A stretch of DNA of 64,000 bases from Paraspadella gotoi (lineage: Eukaryota; Chaetognatha), in the NCBI GenBank assembly GCA_051294375.1, contig CM119264.1, forward strand, positions 18,422,602-18,486,601. The letters are read 5' to 3'. Position numbers and translations under genes: made by a program. Within the stretch, counting starts at the first letter, position 1; every line of letters begins with the position of its first letter. This document shows, one piece after another, positions 1 to 14,881 of the stretch. A model generated the notes under the pieces. It was not told where the DNA came from. It worked only from the letters and a program-made list of their open reading frames with translations, and did no database searches.

Positions 1-1597
<1,597 letters not shown>

Positions 1598-1825
1598 AGA
1601 CTATCGGAGAAATCCACTCTTCCCTTTTTTTTTCGCTTGATACAATTTTAACGCGCGGTTAATATGGTTTGACGAGCAAATACAGAAAAAACAAAGATGC
1701 TGTAGCGTTTCGATAATACACGTAGCATGCGAAGACAATGATGCGAGCAAAAGCCACTAATTTAAATAGGTTTTGGTTTGGCAGAGCAGCCAGCGGGGCT
1801 TCCCTTGTCTACCGAAGGAAACGAG

Positions 1826-1896
1826 CGAGAGAGAGAGAGAGAGAAGAGAGAGAGGAGAGAGAGAGAGAGAGAGAGAGATGAGAAGAGAGAGAGAGA
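1826..1896. repeat. Interrupted (GA)n microsatellite
   Basis: GA repeats broken by a few single-base changes; a second tract about 230 bp from the first. Confidence 0.95.
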
Positions 1897-3432
1897 ATCA
1901 CTTGAGTTGACGAGCGGTTTGACTGCCAATGGACAAAGGGTTGCGAAAGCATAATTGCGTAAGCTTAACCGTCGGGCGGCGCGATGTATTTATTGCTTGC
2001 GTAGCGTTGAAATGTAGTTTGAAGGGAAGATACGATGCGTGTGACATTCGGGTGGCGCGTGGCGTTGTTTAAAGAATAAAGAGGATGTGATACTTAAGAA
2101 TAGTTGGTGTTTTGCGGGTATCGTAGATATTTAGCGCGAATTAAGGAAGAATAACAAACAATTGACGGAGACGAAGAGGGCGATTTTGCAGCAACAATAA
2201 ACTTATGGAGAACCAAAGATTTCATTGGGCGGTTTGGTAAATGACCTGTCACTGAGAGCAAGAGTTTAGAGTTAACTAACAACGAAAGCAATGTATCTGG
2301 AGAATAGTAGAACTGCTTAGATTTTGAGTTCCGGGAAAAAAAATACTATGCGATGTAAGTATGGAAAAAACATTAATGCCGTAATGCTGTAAAAATAGAG
2401 GGAGAACGAGGAATCAGTGAAAGGAAAGAATTGCTACGCAGCGAGAGGCGATGGGGAAAGATCGTGCGGTTGGATTTCAACGTCGCGAGCTCAAGAAATT
2501 GCGAGCACAAAGGATCCCGATCGATATTTTCTCCGCGTCATTGAAACTTGGAGACGCGAAATTGGACGGCAAATGGATGACTAATATCCCATTTCTTGCC
2601 TTTTCAAAATATTAAAATAGCTCCTCTTCTAATCCATTTGAGGCGGAATTATATGAATCCGTCTTTTATAATTTTTTCTTTAAAAAAAAAAAAAAAGAAA
2701 TGCGGTTTTCCTTCGCTGCCCGTCACGATTTCTCTTCGGGACTACGAAAAAATTATACGTGCGGTCGAAAGATCTAATGCCATTCACGAGTCAAAGAATC
2801 GCGATCTCGAGCGATTATACGTTGTTATTTGACGCGATAATAATTATCGTTAAATGCATTCGGTTATTATTTGATAAATAGATCGAGCTATTACCTTCCA
2901 ACTCGTTCATGACGAAACCCACACTACAGATATAATTATACGAGTTACGAGAGGAGAAGTTAATATTTCGTGGTTTAAGTCGTTGAAGTCTTTTCCGTTA
3001 AAGTCTCCTTTTTTGGGAAGTTAGTGTCTTCGTTATTTTGGAGGAAGTCGATGGGAGCGTGAGGAAGAGTGAGTCGAAGTTTAGAATGGGTGAGTCCGAT
3101 GTGAGAAAGAATGAGTCGCGGGTCGTTGTGGAAGACAGGAGTGACGAATACGAAGGATGAGGGAATCGAAGGTAAGTTGAACTGAAGAGGAAATGTTTGG
3201 AAACGAAACGAAAAAAAAAATATCCATTAAAGGAAACAAAAGGTGGGCGTGGCAAGGGAGGTTGACTTGGGAAGATGGAATTGTAGCCATATATATAAAC
3301 AAATAACAACGATGAATTTATTATATAACTGGATTTTTTTACGAACGAGCCCGCGATGGCGAGGCATGCACGTTTGTGCGATTCTAGTGAAGCGACGACC
3401 ACGTGGGCGGCGTCGATGAAAAGGGTGAGTTT

Positions 3433-3437
<5 letters not shown>
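1897..3437. other. Non-genic stretch
   Basis: No recognisable protein, RNA or repeat family was seen. The open frames at 2,596-2,832 and 2,998-3,402 have biased, low-information translations and no known domain. Confidence 0.5.

Positions 3438-3488
<51 letters not shown>
3438..3488. repeat. (GA)n microsatellite
   Basis: About 50 bp of GA repeats. Confidence 0.95.
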
Positions 3489-3493
<5 letters not shown>

Positions 3494-4696
3494 TGCAGAT
3501 CGGTTGTTAATCGAGAGGCGATGGGGAATTTATATGGAGAGAAGTTAATTCATTCAACACGGGAGAGTAATAAAATCTTGGTTTGTTGTTTATTACAGAA
3601 AAAGAGATTGTTATTGCGTATTTTCAATTTTAATAACTTTTTTTTTATTGAGAAGGTCTATTTTTTTTATCGAATTTAATTGTGTTGAGCCGCTCGGTTT
3701 AAGTGCAGTTTTTTTGATGACTGTTCGACGAAAATTGCTTTGATGACTTTATTTTATTTTAAAACGGGTAAATACCGAAAAAACGGAGTGAGTTTGTTTA
3801 ATGATTATTCTTTTAATTTATTGATCGGTTGAATCCTTAGGTTTTTTGTTTCTTGGTTTTTTTTTATTATTTTTGTTCTTTTTTCTTTGTTTTCTTTTAT
3901 ATGTTTATTATTTTCTTTTTTAAGAATAAAAATACGATAGCTATTAGCAAAAAAGGTGCGAAAAAGGCGTAAAAACTGGACGAAACAAAAATCAAATTTG
4001 AGACTAGAAGTGATTTTGTGTGGTTAAATGTAGGACCAGCTAGGAAATTGTCAAGTTGCAAAAATACATAAAGGACCTGAAACAAAAAAAAAAAGATAAA
4101 TGACAATTTCTAATTAACTTATTTAAATTAATCTTTGAATCTTTGAATCAATCACTGAAATTCATTTCATTTCCATAATTTTTTTTCTTTTGTTTTTTGT
4201 TTTTAACAAAGAAATGGTAGCGACGACGAGAATCGAGAGGTTGAGGTCACGTGTTGTCGAGCGAGGTCGCGACTGGTCACGTGTTCGCTAGAAAAGTCGA
4301 ACGCTGCCGGGTCATGTCGCGCGTTTATGTCTTGGCCGTTGGGGGTCAGCTCGCCAGTTGCCGCTGTCATTTTGAGGAGAAGAGGAATGGCGCTCGTGGC
4401 GGCCAAGAGAATAAAACAGTCGTCGTCACTAGTCGTCGTCGTCGTCGTCGTCATCGAAACTGAAAAACGAAAAGGAATCGATGCTGAGGATTTTTGATGG
4501 AGATAATTGTGCCGCTGTGGAACAACAGCTAATCGAGGTTGATGTTGTAGTCGGGACTTCAATCTCATCCTCCTCTTTGTCCTTCCCTTTTCGTTCCGTG
4601 CGAATGCATAAATGGATGTCGGAAGAATATAAGGAACGACTGTGGAAAGAGAAAAAAGGGTCGGGTTCAGTTCGAGTAGTCAGTTAGAAAAAGGGT

Positions 4697-4701
<5 letters not shown>
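3489..4701. other. Non-genic stretch with a GTC-rich patch
   Basis: AT-rich to about 4,200, then CpG-richer with a short (GTC)n run at about 4,425-4,455. Open frames on both strands at 4,203-4,568 cross this run and resemble no family. Confidence 0.5.

Positions 4702-4749
<48 letters not shown>
4702..4749. repeat. (GA)n microsatellite
   Basis: GA repeats immediately before an (AAT)n array. Confidence 0.95.
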
Positions 4750-4751
<2 letters not shown>

Positions 4752-4779
4752 AAAAATAAAACGAGAAAATTAATAATAT

Positions 4780-4816
4780 TAATAATAATAATAATAATAA
4801 TAATAANNNNNNNNNN

Positions 4817-4849
<33 letters not shown>
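4780..4849. repeat. (AAT)n microsatellite interrupted by a 10-N gap
   Basis: AAT/TAA trinucleotides on both sides of ten N bases (4,807-4,816). The gap lies inside the repeat, so the true array length is unknown. Confidence 0.95.
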
Positions 4850-4851
<2 letters not shown>

Positions 4852-5034
4852 AATGATCGTGCAAATATCCTCAAGCAATTATAATCTCAATTATTTTATC
4901 ACAAACTCTATGATCTGAAACTTAGATTACCTTTTTTTAAATAATTATCGATTTTTGAGTTTTCGAAAACGTTATCGTCTTCATAGTTGAGCGAAAATAA
5001 CAGAACATCAACCTCACCGTAAATAAAATCATAT

Positions 5035-5160
5035 AATTTTTTCGAGTCTTCATCAGCGCTGATAAAGACTCGAAAAAATAACCAAAAAAAACTAAAAAAC
5101 TAAAAAAATGTGTAAACAAATAAACTTTGTTTTCTCGTAATTGCGTTGTGTTGGGGTTAT
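5035..5160. repeat. Fold-back (MITE-like) repeat, member of a three-copy family
   Basis: At about 5,038-5,079 a near-perfect hairpin has arms reading TTTTTCGAGTCTT and AAGACTCGAAAAA around ATCAGCGCTGAT. About 25 bp further on is TGTAAACAAATAAACTTTG followed by TTTTCTC. The latter block recurs at about 55,358-55,390 and 57,872-57,900, and inverted at about 55,222-55,250. No transposase frame is present. Confidence 0.7.
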
Positions 5161-5507
5161 AAATTAAAATTTGAAAAACAAGATTCTGAGAGCCTTTTAT
5201 CTGAAGTCCTCGTCCCATTTTTATTTTTTCATTTGATGATGTTTTCGGTGGCAAACGATCAGGTTTAAATGAATTGGTCCAGTTTTTATCGCGAAACAGA
5301 AATAAATACTTTTCCTTCATATCTTTTAAAGGAACTGGAGTAAAGGATACCAAAAAAATCCATAATCACTGGGCGCCTACTAGGTACGATTTTAAAATAT
5401 TTTTTGCTGAAACTTCTTTACTAGGTTTAAAAGTACCAGATTAAGTCAAACATTTTTTCCTAAGATTTCTCCACAACCTGAGGTCCGACACAAACAAAAC
5501 GTGAGAT

Positions 5508-5640
5508 TATGGCAACAGCCGGGTTACTTGCGATGCCCATTGGGATGGGGCATCCCACTATTAGCTTTGGGGGCTTCCGACCCTCAGTGACGCCTCCAGT
5601 CACTGTCGCGGTTACCTTAGGACGGTCTAGGACCGCCACA
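5508..5640 (+). repeat. Dispersed repeat R-D, copy 1
   Basis: About 130 bp beginning TATGGCAACAGCCGG is closely similar to the minus strand at about 56,440-56,578. In both copies the same frame is open and reads MATAGL..MPIGMGH, then GFRPSVTPPVT and GRSR; the opposite strand is also open. Similarity stops near 5,640. It may be a transposon fragment or a repeated exon; no known domain was recognised. Confidence 0.75.
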
Positions 5641-6059
5641 AGATTAACAATATTTACGTTATTCCACATCTACCGATATAAAAATATAAGACGAAAACGA
5701 CTGGCTTCTTTGGAGATAAAAGCCTCCTCCAGAGACCCTAATCAATTATGCGATAGAAGTAACCTAAATTTAAAAAGATTAGAATAAGAAGACAAAGGTC
5801 ATTTCATCTTTTAAAGCAGCCGTAAACTCAATGCAGATCTGAGATCACGCTTAACAGTAACGCGCGTTCACAAAGGCCGAAACAAAGGCTCCGTCAATTT
5901 GTCAATTTTAACAACAATCACGGGGACGATTTGTTCTGTGTGGATTGGAATCGCTCTGAATGTTCGCCCTTTCCATTCTCCTCATTCGCTGCTCGTCATC
6001 ACTCCCCTCGACGTAAACCTGTCCTCGCCTAATTAGGCGGAAAATCATAATTCACTCGG
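5641..6059. other. Non-genic stretch
   Basis: Nothing recognisable was seen between the dispersed repeat and the GC-richer block that follows. Confidence 0.5.
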
Positions 6060-6420
6060 CGTCGGGAACGAAGCGATGAGCGTCTCTTGGCAACCCGCGC
6101 CACCGCCTGGCAACCACCGTTGCCTGACAACGCGCGAAGCCTGGCATCGAGCACCGACGTCACGCTCCGAAACTAAAGCAGTTTACGCCCCGCCGAATCT
6201 TTGCCACGGCGCCCGAGTGGCCCGTTTTTTTTTTTGTCACAGTGTCCAGTGTTCCACGGTGACCACTTGCCGCAAGAATCGTTGTCACGGAGATTTTTAA
6301 ACGAGTTTCCGGAGTGATTACTGATTACTGAATAAAAGACGACGACTTGTAGTTGGCGACCACTTGCCACGTCGACACCTTGCCACGGAGGAGTGTCTCG
6401 TCCCTCGGCGAAAAGGATGA
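6060..6420. repeat. Degenerate interspersed TTGCCACG-like motif cluster
   Basis: Variants of CTTGCCACG/GTTGTCACG/TTGGCGACC recur at irregular 15-40 bp spacing (for example near 6,085, 6,115, 6,200, 6,265, 6,285 and 6,350-6,395). It reads like a decayed tandem array that runs straight into GAC-rich sequence. Confidence 0.5.
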
Positions 6421-6459
6421 AACGGGAGAGTGGGAAAATCGGCGCATCGTTGGCGAAAA

Positions 6460-6810
6460 AAACCGCGAGGACGACGACGAAAACGACGACGAAAACGACG
6501 ACGAGGAAGACGATGACTGTAACGACGACATTAAGACCTTTACGACGATAATAACGACGATGAAGACGAAGACGCAACTAGCGAGAGAAAAGAGACAAAA
6601 GATGGCTTAAATGTATTTGAGGAAAAAAAAAAACACGAAAATAACGATGACGAAATAAGAGGCAGCGGAGACGACGACCACGACAGAAACGACGCCCGGT
6701 GGAATACAGCAATACCGCAACAACCGATACCGTAACGACGTCAGTAAAACCGAGTAAAGCTAAGACGTCTAAGGAAGTAGTAGAGAGGAAAAGACGACGG
6801 CTTCGAAGGA

Positions 6811-6842
<32 letters not shown>

Positions 6843-6900
6843 AAATGACGAAGTAGATGACGACGACGATGACGCCAAACGACACGACGACATCGGCCAT
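6460..6900. repeat. Degenerate GAC/GAA-rich block with pure (GAC)n core
   Basis: Imperfect GACGACGAAAAC units to about 6,560, and a purer GAC run at about 6,805-6,845. It yields Asp/Asn/Glu-rich frames on one strand and Val/Ser-rich frames on the other. A similar block recurs at 10,275-10,430 and 19,340-19,790. Confidence 0.85.
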
Positions 6901-8654
6901 CATTACCGGAGAGTTTATGGTCGTCTTGATTGCGACCGAAGCAAAAGCCAAATGGAATTTCGAGATGAAAGCGAAAAGGAAAGACGTGTTTTTTTTTTCG
7001 TGAGGGTGGACAAATTATTAGTTTAATATTGAAAAAAGAATTGTGGCAAAATGTTAAGAATAGAGGAATTAAATACGTATAGTATAGATCGAATTTAATT
7101 TTAGTTAGTCTGCGTTAACATTTCAAAAAACCGCACGACCACGTTTAAATGTTATAATAATTCACTGTGAATTTCTTTAAAACTCACAAATCATTATTAC
7201 ATAATGAATGAATTATTTTTATTTTTTTTAAATTTTAAACAAATATTCTATACTTAAGATTGGTTCTACCAATTTTATAAAAATGTTTCTCTTCCTTTCG
7301 CCCAAGGCCACATGCAAATATTCAATTTCGAGGAGGAAATCTATAATTTTTGTAAAGATTATGTAAATTTTTACATTTTTTATTTAGAAATATTCTGGCA
7401 AGTTACAAAATTACTCATTATTTTTTTTAAAAATCGTAAATTTTTTTATTATTCACTTCTCATCATCCACATTTAAAAAAGCCGAATTAAAAAAAAAAAA
7501 AAAAAACTCGAGAAAGTTTTTTTTTATTCTTGGCTAAAAACAATTTTTCTTGAGAATCATTTTCCGGTCTGAGACTGTGGCTTTTTTTAGTTTTTCTTTT
7601 CCTTTTCTCGTTCAACTTCTTTCCTTTTTTTCGGTTTTTCCCTTTTCTTTTTTTTACTTTTTTTCCCTATTTTCTGGGTTTTTATTCTTTTTTCTCTTTT
7701 TTTATATCCTTTTTTTCTACGCATTTCAATTTCCATTTCTTGTCGCTCAAGGGGAAACGCGATTTCGGTTGCGCCTTCCAAAATCGTACTCACCCGAAGC
7801 CTAGCTCAACCAAACTCACCCAATTCTTTTACAAACTGGTACTCACTCGGAGACTCGCTCACCCAAAGTCACCCGAATCCTTTCAACCCTCACACCATTC
7901 TCAAAAGTAATTCTTCTGCCTTACTTAATATTGTATACCGTATCTGTTACTCTGTTTGCCCTTTTGTATGTGCTGTTTCAACTAATTGTTGTCAACGAAT
8001 AAAACACTTATAACACTTATTAAAGTGGAACAGGTTCAAACTAGTATTTTTCTTTTATTGCTAATGTTAAAGTCATTTTAAATAATTTGAAAAAAAATGC
8101 AGATTTAAGCTTTCTATCGTAGATATTAAAGAACGCAGAGACTTATAATTTTTTTTTATTCTGAAAGAATACAGCTGAAACATTAAATAAAAGATAAAAT
8201 TATATATTTTTTAAAAAATAAGAATTTTTTATTTCTGACCTACTTATCATCAAAATTTTCAAGCCCTACTATATAACTTTTGTTTACCTTTTTTAACTCT
8301 TAGAATCCGGTCTTAAAAACTAAAAAATTATAAAACATTAAAATTATTCAGTTTGTTATTATTATTATTTTTAAAGTAGGACAAAAGAATAAACTATGAA
8401 AGTTCTAAATTATGGCCCACCCTAATACTCATCTTATATGTCTTTCTACGACATCAATCCTTGCTTAAATTTTTTTTTAAATGTCATTCATTTTGTTTTA
8501 GTCGTATATTACGTATAATTTACACGTATTATATACACTTAATGTTTAAAAAAAAAAATTAAATTTTGTCGAACAGAAATAAAAGAATTGTTTGTTTCAG
8601 AGTCATGATTTTGGCAGAAGATTTAGTAGTTAATAGTTTGGTAGTTAATAGTTT
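6901..8654. other. Non-genic AT-rich stretch
   Basis: AT-rich, with a pyrimidine-rich run at about 7,565-7,735 and many poly-A/T runs. No gene signal was recognised. Confidence 0.55.
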
Positions 8655-8759
8655 GATATTTATTTTTAAATAAGCACTGATCTTCAGAGACTTCTGGAGG
8701 TGCACCTTTGAGGGAGACAGAAGTCTCTGAAGATCAGTGCTTATTTAAAAATAAATATC
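8655..8759. repeat. Perfect 42-bp inverted repeat with 21-nt loop
   Basis: The left arm 8,655-8,696 is the exact reverse complement of the right arm 8,718-8,759. The 21-nt loop contains the palindrome AGGTGCACCT. A transcript would form a long, uninterrupted hairpin. It may be a fold-back element or a hairpin RNA locus; no target-site duplication was seen. Confidence 0.93.
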
Positions 8760-10274
8760 ATGTTACCTCCAGAAATAATTTGTTTTCCTTATATTATTGG
8801 CATGTTACTGAGAAATAAAAGAAATCTGCGGAGCGTTGAAATGTATCAATTGATTCAGGCTAACAAATGAAGAAAAAACAATGTCGGAAAAAAATTGCAT
8901 ATTTCACATTAGATATTTTTTTCATCGGTGTCAAGTTGTGGCGTCGTCTTCGCAACAAGAGGTCACCATCCATCATTTTCTTTTCTGGAAATTTCCGACG
9001 GTCTTTGTCCCGATTTTCATGCGGATTTTTTTTTCAGGGGCAAGTTTTCAGTAGTTTTTGGTTTTCATGGTTTTCATGGTTTTCATGGTTTCTGTTCGGT
9101 TTAATGTTCTCTTTAATGATGGTAGTATTTTTATTTTATACTTGTCATTAAACTTTATCACGATAAAATTTCGTTTATTTTCCATAACCGGTGAATAAAG
9201 ATTTCGAGATGATAAAAGCTACTAGTGGTACAAGTCAAAACTACTTACAAAGAAGTTCAAATATTTTTTGTTCCGTTTTTGTTTGTTTTTTTGTTTGTTT
9301 TTTTTTATGTAATTTTTATAAAGTGTTCGCTCCTGGCGCCGGAAGAAAAGATTGCGTACGAATTGCTTGTTTCTCTCCAACCTCTGCTCCCTTGAAATTC
9401 TCTTTCTCACTCTCTCTCCCTAATCACAGCATTTCCATCGACTTCACGTCACAACTTTCCCCACAATCGCTTACGTCATCGTCGCCATATTCAAAATCGT
9501 AACCCCTTTCTCTTTCACCTCTTCCCGCATCCAAAAACCCCTTCGTTACTTCTTTCCAGAGAGAAAGTCCCTTCCCGCCGGCGCTGGCAGCTGCCGACGG
9601 CTCTGCGAAACCCCTTTCCCAAAATTCTCTGCTAAATTCTCATTTGACGTCTGCACCATACGACGGCAACAGCCAACTCTCACAGGAAAAAAACTTTCAC
9701 GAAAAAAGGAACCATTTTTTTCCCAGTTTTTAATATAGTTCCTTCTTCCCTTTTTCACCTTTTACTTTTTTAGAAATTATAGAAGGTCTCTCTTTTCCTT
9801 TTATTCATTTTTGAAATCCATAAGAAAATACATCTTTCTTGGCTGATCGTGACTACGAAAATACATGGGAGGGACGATCAACATACATTTCATTATGAGA
9901 ACAATATTCTTCTGATTCTAAGGGTTGACTAATATTTTACAGGAGAGGGAATTCGTCTTTTTTGTGGTGATTTTCACGTAAAACTTCTTGCTTTGCGTTT
10001 TTGCCGCACATCCCCGGCCATTGCTCTTGTACGAACGAATGGGTAACAACTCACAGCGAGTCAAACTGTTAAGCACGGTTTGTATGGGAAGCGCGACCAA
10101 AGTTCTAAGACTAAGTTTATCGAAATTTATACTTCATGTTTCATTAAAAAAAATTTTAATATATTTTTTTCTTTGGTTTCGTGATACTACCTTATATTGA
10201 AAAGTATGTTTGTAAATGTTGGTGTATAGTTTCCCAAAAATACAGCAAATCAGCCGACCGACGTACAAGACTTC
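8760..10274. other. Non-genic stretch with a short 9-bp tandem repeat
   Basis: A GGTTTTCAT unit is repeated about three times near 9,058-9,092. Open frames at 8,867-9,151 and 9,191-9,502 cross low-complexity sequence and resemble no family. Confidence 0.5.
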
Positions 10275-10430
10275 ACCGATGGATGACGACGACGACGAAA
10301 ATTACGACGATTTTCACGACGACACAACGAGGACATATTGGAAAGCCATGACGAAAACGTGGATGACGACGACGGAAACGACGACGTGGGAAACGACGAC
10401 GACGAAAACGACGACGGAGCGCGTAGCAGA
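10275..10430. repeat. Degenerate GAC-rich block
   Basis: GACGACGAAAA-type units similar to 6,460-6,560; the Asp-rich translation comes from the repeat. Confidence 0.85.
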
Positions 10431-10503
10431 AAAAACCTTGACCTAAACTGGGAGCCAGTTTCAGGCTCAATCAAGAATTTGACCTTTTCCATCAACAGGC
10501 AAA

Positions 10504-11376
<873 letters not shown>

Positions 11377-11413
<37 letters not shown>

Positions 11414-11511
11414 CTCTCTCTCTCCTCTCTCTCGTCTCTCTCTCTCTCTCTCTCTCTTCTCTCTTCTCTCTCTCTCTCTCTTCTCTTCTCTCTCTCTCTC
11501 CTCTCTTTTTT
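11377..11511. repeat. Interrupted (CT)n microsatellite
   Basis: CT repeats with scattered CTT/CCT/GTC interruptions over about 135 bp; a pyrimidine-rich flank continues to about 11,810. Confidence 0.95.
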
Positions 11512-11919
11512 TCATGCTACGTGAGATATAACTGAAAAACCATACAAATTCCAAGGAGAGCAATCGGGAGAGAAATGTGATTTTCTGCGGACAGCAGCTG
11601 ATAACTGAGATGCGGAATGAAAAAGGAGAAAAGAAGGAAGGAAAGAATTCCGGTGATTCTGCGAGAGGAATTCTTTCATTTCGCCTTCATTTCCTTCATT
11701 GTCGTTCCCCTCCCTTCAAACGCCTTTCTCTCTTCCTCTTTTCTATATTCCTTTATATTTTCTCCAAATTCCTTTCTCTTCTCGTCTCCCCAATTCTTTC
11801 CTCACCTTATCGCCTCCGATGCCAGTCAAACGAGGCGCCAGTCGCGAGACAGCCTTTGTCCCCCCCCACACAGAAAAAAAAACTTATCTGTTTTGACGTT
11901 TCCCATTTTTTTCCGAGGG

Positions 11920-12160
11920 GAACGCCGGTCGCCGCTTGCCGCTCGAGTCAGCCGGCGCTGACGAACAGCGGCTTTGACAATCTACCGCTGGCGCCGACAA
12001 AGAGTCACGGGAATTGACAAGTTTTTCCTGAAATTAGGTCATGACGCTGGAGCTGACAAACAGGCGATTAGTGTTACCAGTGTTACATGTCACCAACAAC
12101 ATGATTGTCTTGCCATCGACAATGTGGACAAAGTGGCCATAAGAGACGGCACTAGCTAGA
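11920..12160. repeat. Degenerate GCCGACAA/GCTGACAA motif cluster
   Basis: Irregularly spaced variants of GCTGACGAAC, GCGCCGACAA, GAGCTGACAAAC and ATCGACAATG occur here, reminiscent of the decayed cluster at 6,060-6,420. It is weakly supported as one ancestral repeat. Confidence 0.35.
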
Positions 12161-13825
12161 GGACAGCAGTTTGCAAAATAAGGCGCTGATGTCGACAAGC
12201 GACGCCAACGTACTTCTTTAACGTTCAGTACACCCGAAATTGTCCGATGACCCCGTAACCGTCTCTCGCCGGTGAAGACTGACCCCTGACCCAAGAGTTG
12301 ACTCGTCTTTGTAGTCTTTGTTGAAATAAGAAATTCCAACGATCGGCAAGGGGAAGGAATGTTAACCATCAAACATCGGGAAAAAAAAGCTTTTGGTTTG
12401 TGATTCGTGCAATTCTGTAAAAATGTTATTTTCCATAATTTAATAATAAAAGAATCGTACCATCACAGATGAACAAAAATATAGCGGAAAAACAAAGAGT
12501 GCTATTAGCAATATTGTTGTCATCGTCGTCATCGTCATGGCCTTCGCCGATTACGATAGACTGCTGACGCGTCAGCTGCGTCAGAGGCAGCTTCAGTAGC
12601 AACACCCCGCGTCTCAAACGCCATTAAAGCCATCATCATCTTTTCGGCGATAAAATCTGGAGCGAGGACCGAGATAAAGGCGAAACTCCGTCTTCCGGTG
12701 GAAGGAAGAAACGGAGGAAGAAAAGAAAGAAGGAAAAAGGAAAACGTCAGGAAAGAAAATCACAAGATGGCAGAAAAAAGAAGAAGTATAGGAGACTTTA
12801 TCTATATCACATACATATACATATCATATATCTTATGCGAAGTATACACAATTTTAATTAAAAAACTATCTTTTTAACGCCATAAAAAAATTTCAGTTTG
12901 AATCTTAGAGTAATAAAAAATTGGGTATGAATTAAATGCAATAAGCTGGCCAGAATAAAAAAAAATGTGGAGAAAGTGTTCATGAATATGAAGAGGAAAA
13001 GCGAGAAGGAAGATTGAGGGACGAAGGCATCGGGTCAGCGACCGCCCTAAAAAAGCCAGGGAGTCAAGGAGATGCCGTTCGATGAGGCGATGAAAGATGA
13101 TTACGGAGAAGGGAAGAGAAAGTTCGCGCGTGATTCGTGGACGGAATGTGAACGGAATGTGAGGAGAAAAGATTCTGACCATCCTAAAACGAAGGAGGGT
13201 GAAACTTTATCTTTTGAACTTTTAATGCCAATTGGAAATGGCAGAAGAAGAAGGAGAAGAAGAAGAAGAAGAAGAAGAAGGAAAAGGAGAAGAAGAAGAA
13301 CAACAACAACCACAACCAACCGTGTTGGCTTTAAGGTGGTCGTGCTCCTTTGGGAAACGGAATACATGAACCGTAAAAAAATCGACTTTCCTCCTTTTTT
13401 TTCCGGAGCTCCAGAAAAAAATGAGGCCGAAAACTAAAAAAATGTACGATAAAAAGGTAAAATATTAAAAAGAATAAAGAACAAACAACTAACGAAGTCA
13501 TTTCAATTGAATGTAGGGAATTATAATTTTAGATTATAAGTCAATTTTCATCGTTTTGAATAAAGTTTATAATAGAGACAAAAGAAAAGAGAGCAGTTGG
13601 CTTTTGTAGTAGAGACGAGAGAATGTAATTAGTCTCGATCAAATTTTCCGCATTTGTTCGGCGTCCAGTGTTCATTCTTTCTCTGATCAACATACCCTTA
13701 GGCTTCCCAAACTTAAGAGTTCTCTCTATGGTATAACACTCTCGCGACAGCAGATTGAGAGAGAAATCGCCCTGATTTTCGCCGCTGGCTGTCGTCGCAA
13801 ATGCCGGCTCGTTAGCGATCAAAGT

Positions 13826-13827
<2 letters not shown>
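12161..13827. other. Non-genic stretch with a short (GAA)n run
   Basis: A purine AAG/GAA array lies at about 13,245-13,300. The open frames at 12,034-12,372, 12,874-13,182 and 13,072-13,437 show no recognisable domain. Confidence 0.5.

Positions 13828-13882
<55 letters not shown>
13828..13882. repeat. (GA)n microsatellite
   Basis: About 55 bp of GA repeats. Confidence 0.96.
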
Positions 13883-13886
<4 letters not shown>

Positions 13887-14881
13887 GATATGATTAATAC
13901 ATCTATTAACGCCTGGGCGCGAGTGTTGGTCCTTTAGGCGATCATAATAAACAGGTACAGTTTACAGATAATCTCCTAAACTACTAGCATTTGATCTATT
14001 ATGACTGTTTGACTGAGTAAAAAATTCATCTGAACAGAATGTTGCAGACCTATTCTGCAATTTCGTAAAAATTTTTAGCATGTTCGACATTACGTAAGTA
14101 ATAGTTGATGGCACAAAATTATTTAAAAATCGGTCCCGCCCGTCAGAGTTTTATAAAGTCAACACTAATATAACGTAATATTCCGTAACAATAGTATAAG
14201 TAACGCGATAGTCAACTCGCACGGTGTTTAATCAAATTTTGATAACTACACGTTGAGCGTTATAACATACTCATGACTCTGAAAACAGTATTAAACTGCC
14301 TGAAAAAGCAGCATTAAACCGCAATGTCTCGCCTAAGTAAAAAAGTTAAAATTAATATTTCTAATGACAATAACGAATTTACTTTTCAATACGCGATCCG
14401 CAATATTACGAATTAACTTTAATACGCACTAACAAATTTACTTTAACGTGTTTACACCTCGTCTTTAATTAGATTTAGAGGGTTGTATTTGTAATAATGA
14501 GGAAGTTTGGCACAATGAAGAAGTTTGGCACGATCGATCTCCGGCCGACTGCTCGGCTCATCGCGAATGAATCTGCTGAAGGGCCGTCTGTTCGACTCCT
14601 TGCTTTACTCCCCTTTGTTTGCACTTTCCACAGTTCTAGAAATTGGTTCGAAACCCGCTTCCGAGGTAGGTTTCCTCGTAATCTTGGTGAGATATTGTTG
14701 AATGCTTTTGGTTCGGTCGCACTGAGTACTTAAGTTTGGTCAACTGTCTTGTTAACGGAAACCAGGGCCAATTCGCTGAGGACGCTTTTGTAGTTTTCCC
14801 ACTCTAATTTTATCTTCATATTGATGAATAGTGTCTTTAACAATATTGACTTTTGAGTACATATTAAATCAATCTTTTTAG
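13883..14881. other. Stretch adjoining the 3' side of the LINE fossil
   Basis: AT-rich and free of dinucleotide arrays, unlike its surroundings. It could be the 3' part of the LINE on the minus strand, but no RNase H motif or poly-A tail was recognised. Confidence 0.35.

Noticed and set aside
6353-6610. Acidic Asp/Asn-rich protein
   Set aside because: The frame simply follows GACGACGAAAAC repeats and is open on the opposite strand as Ser/Val runs.
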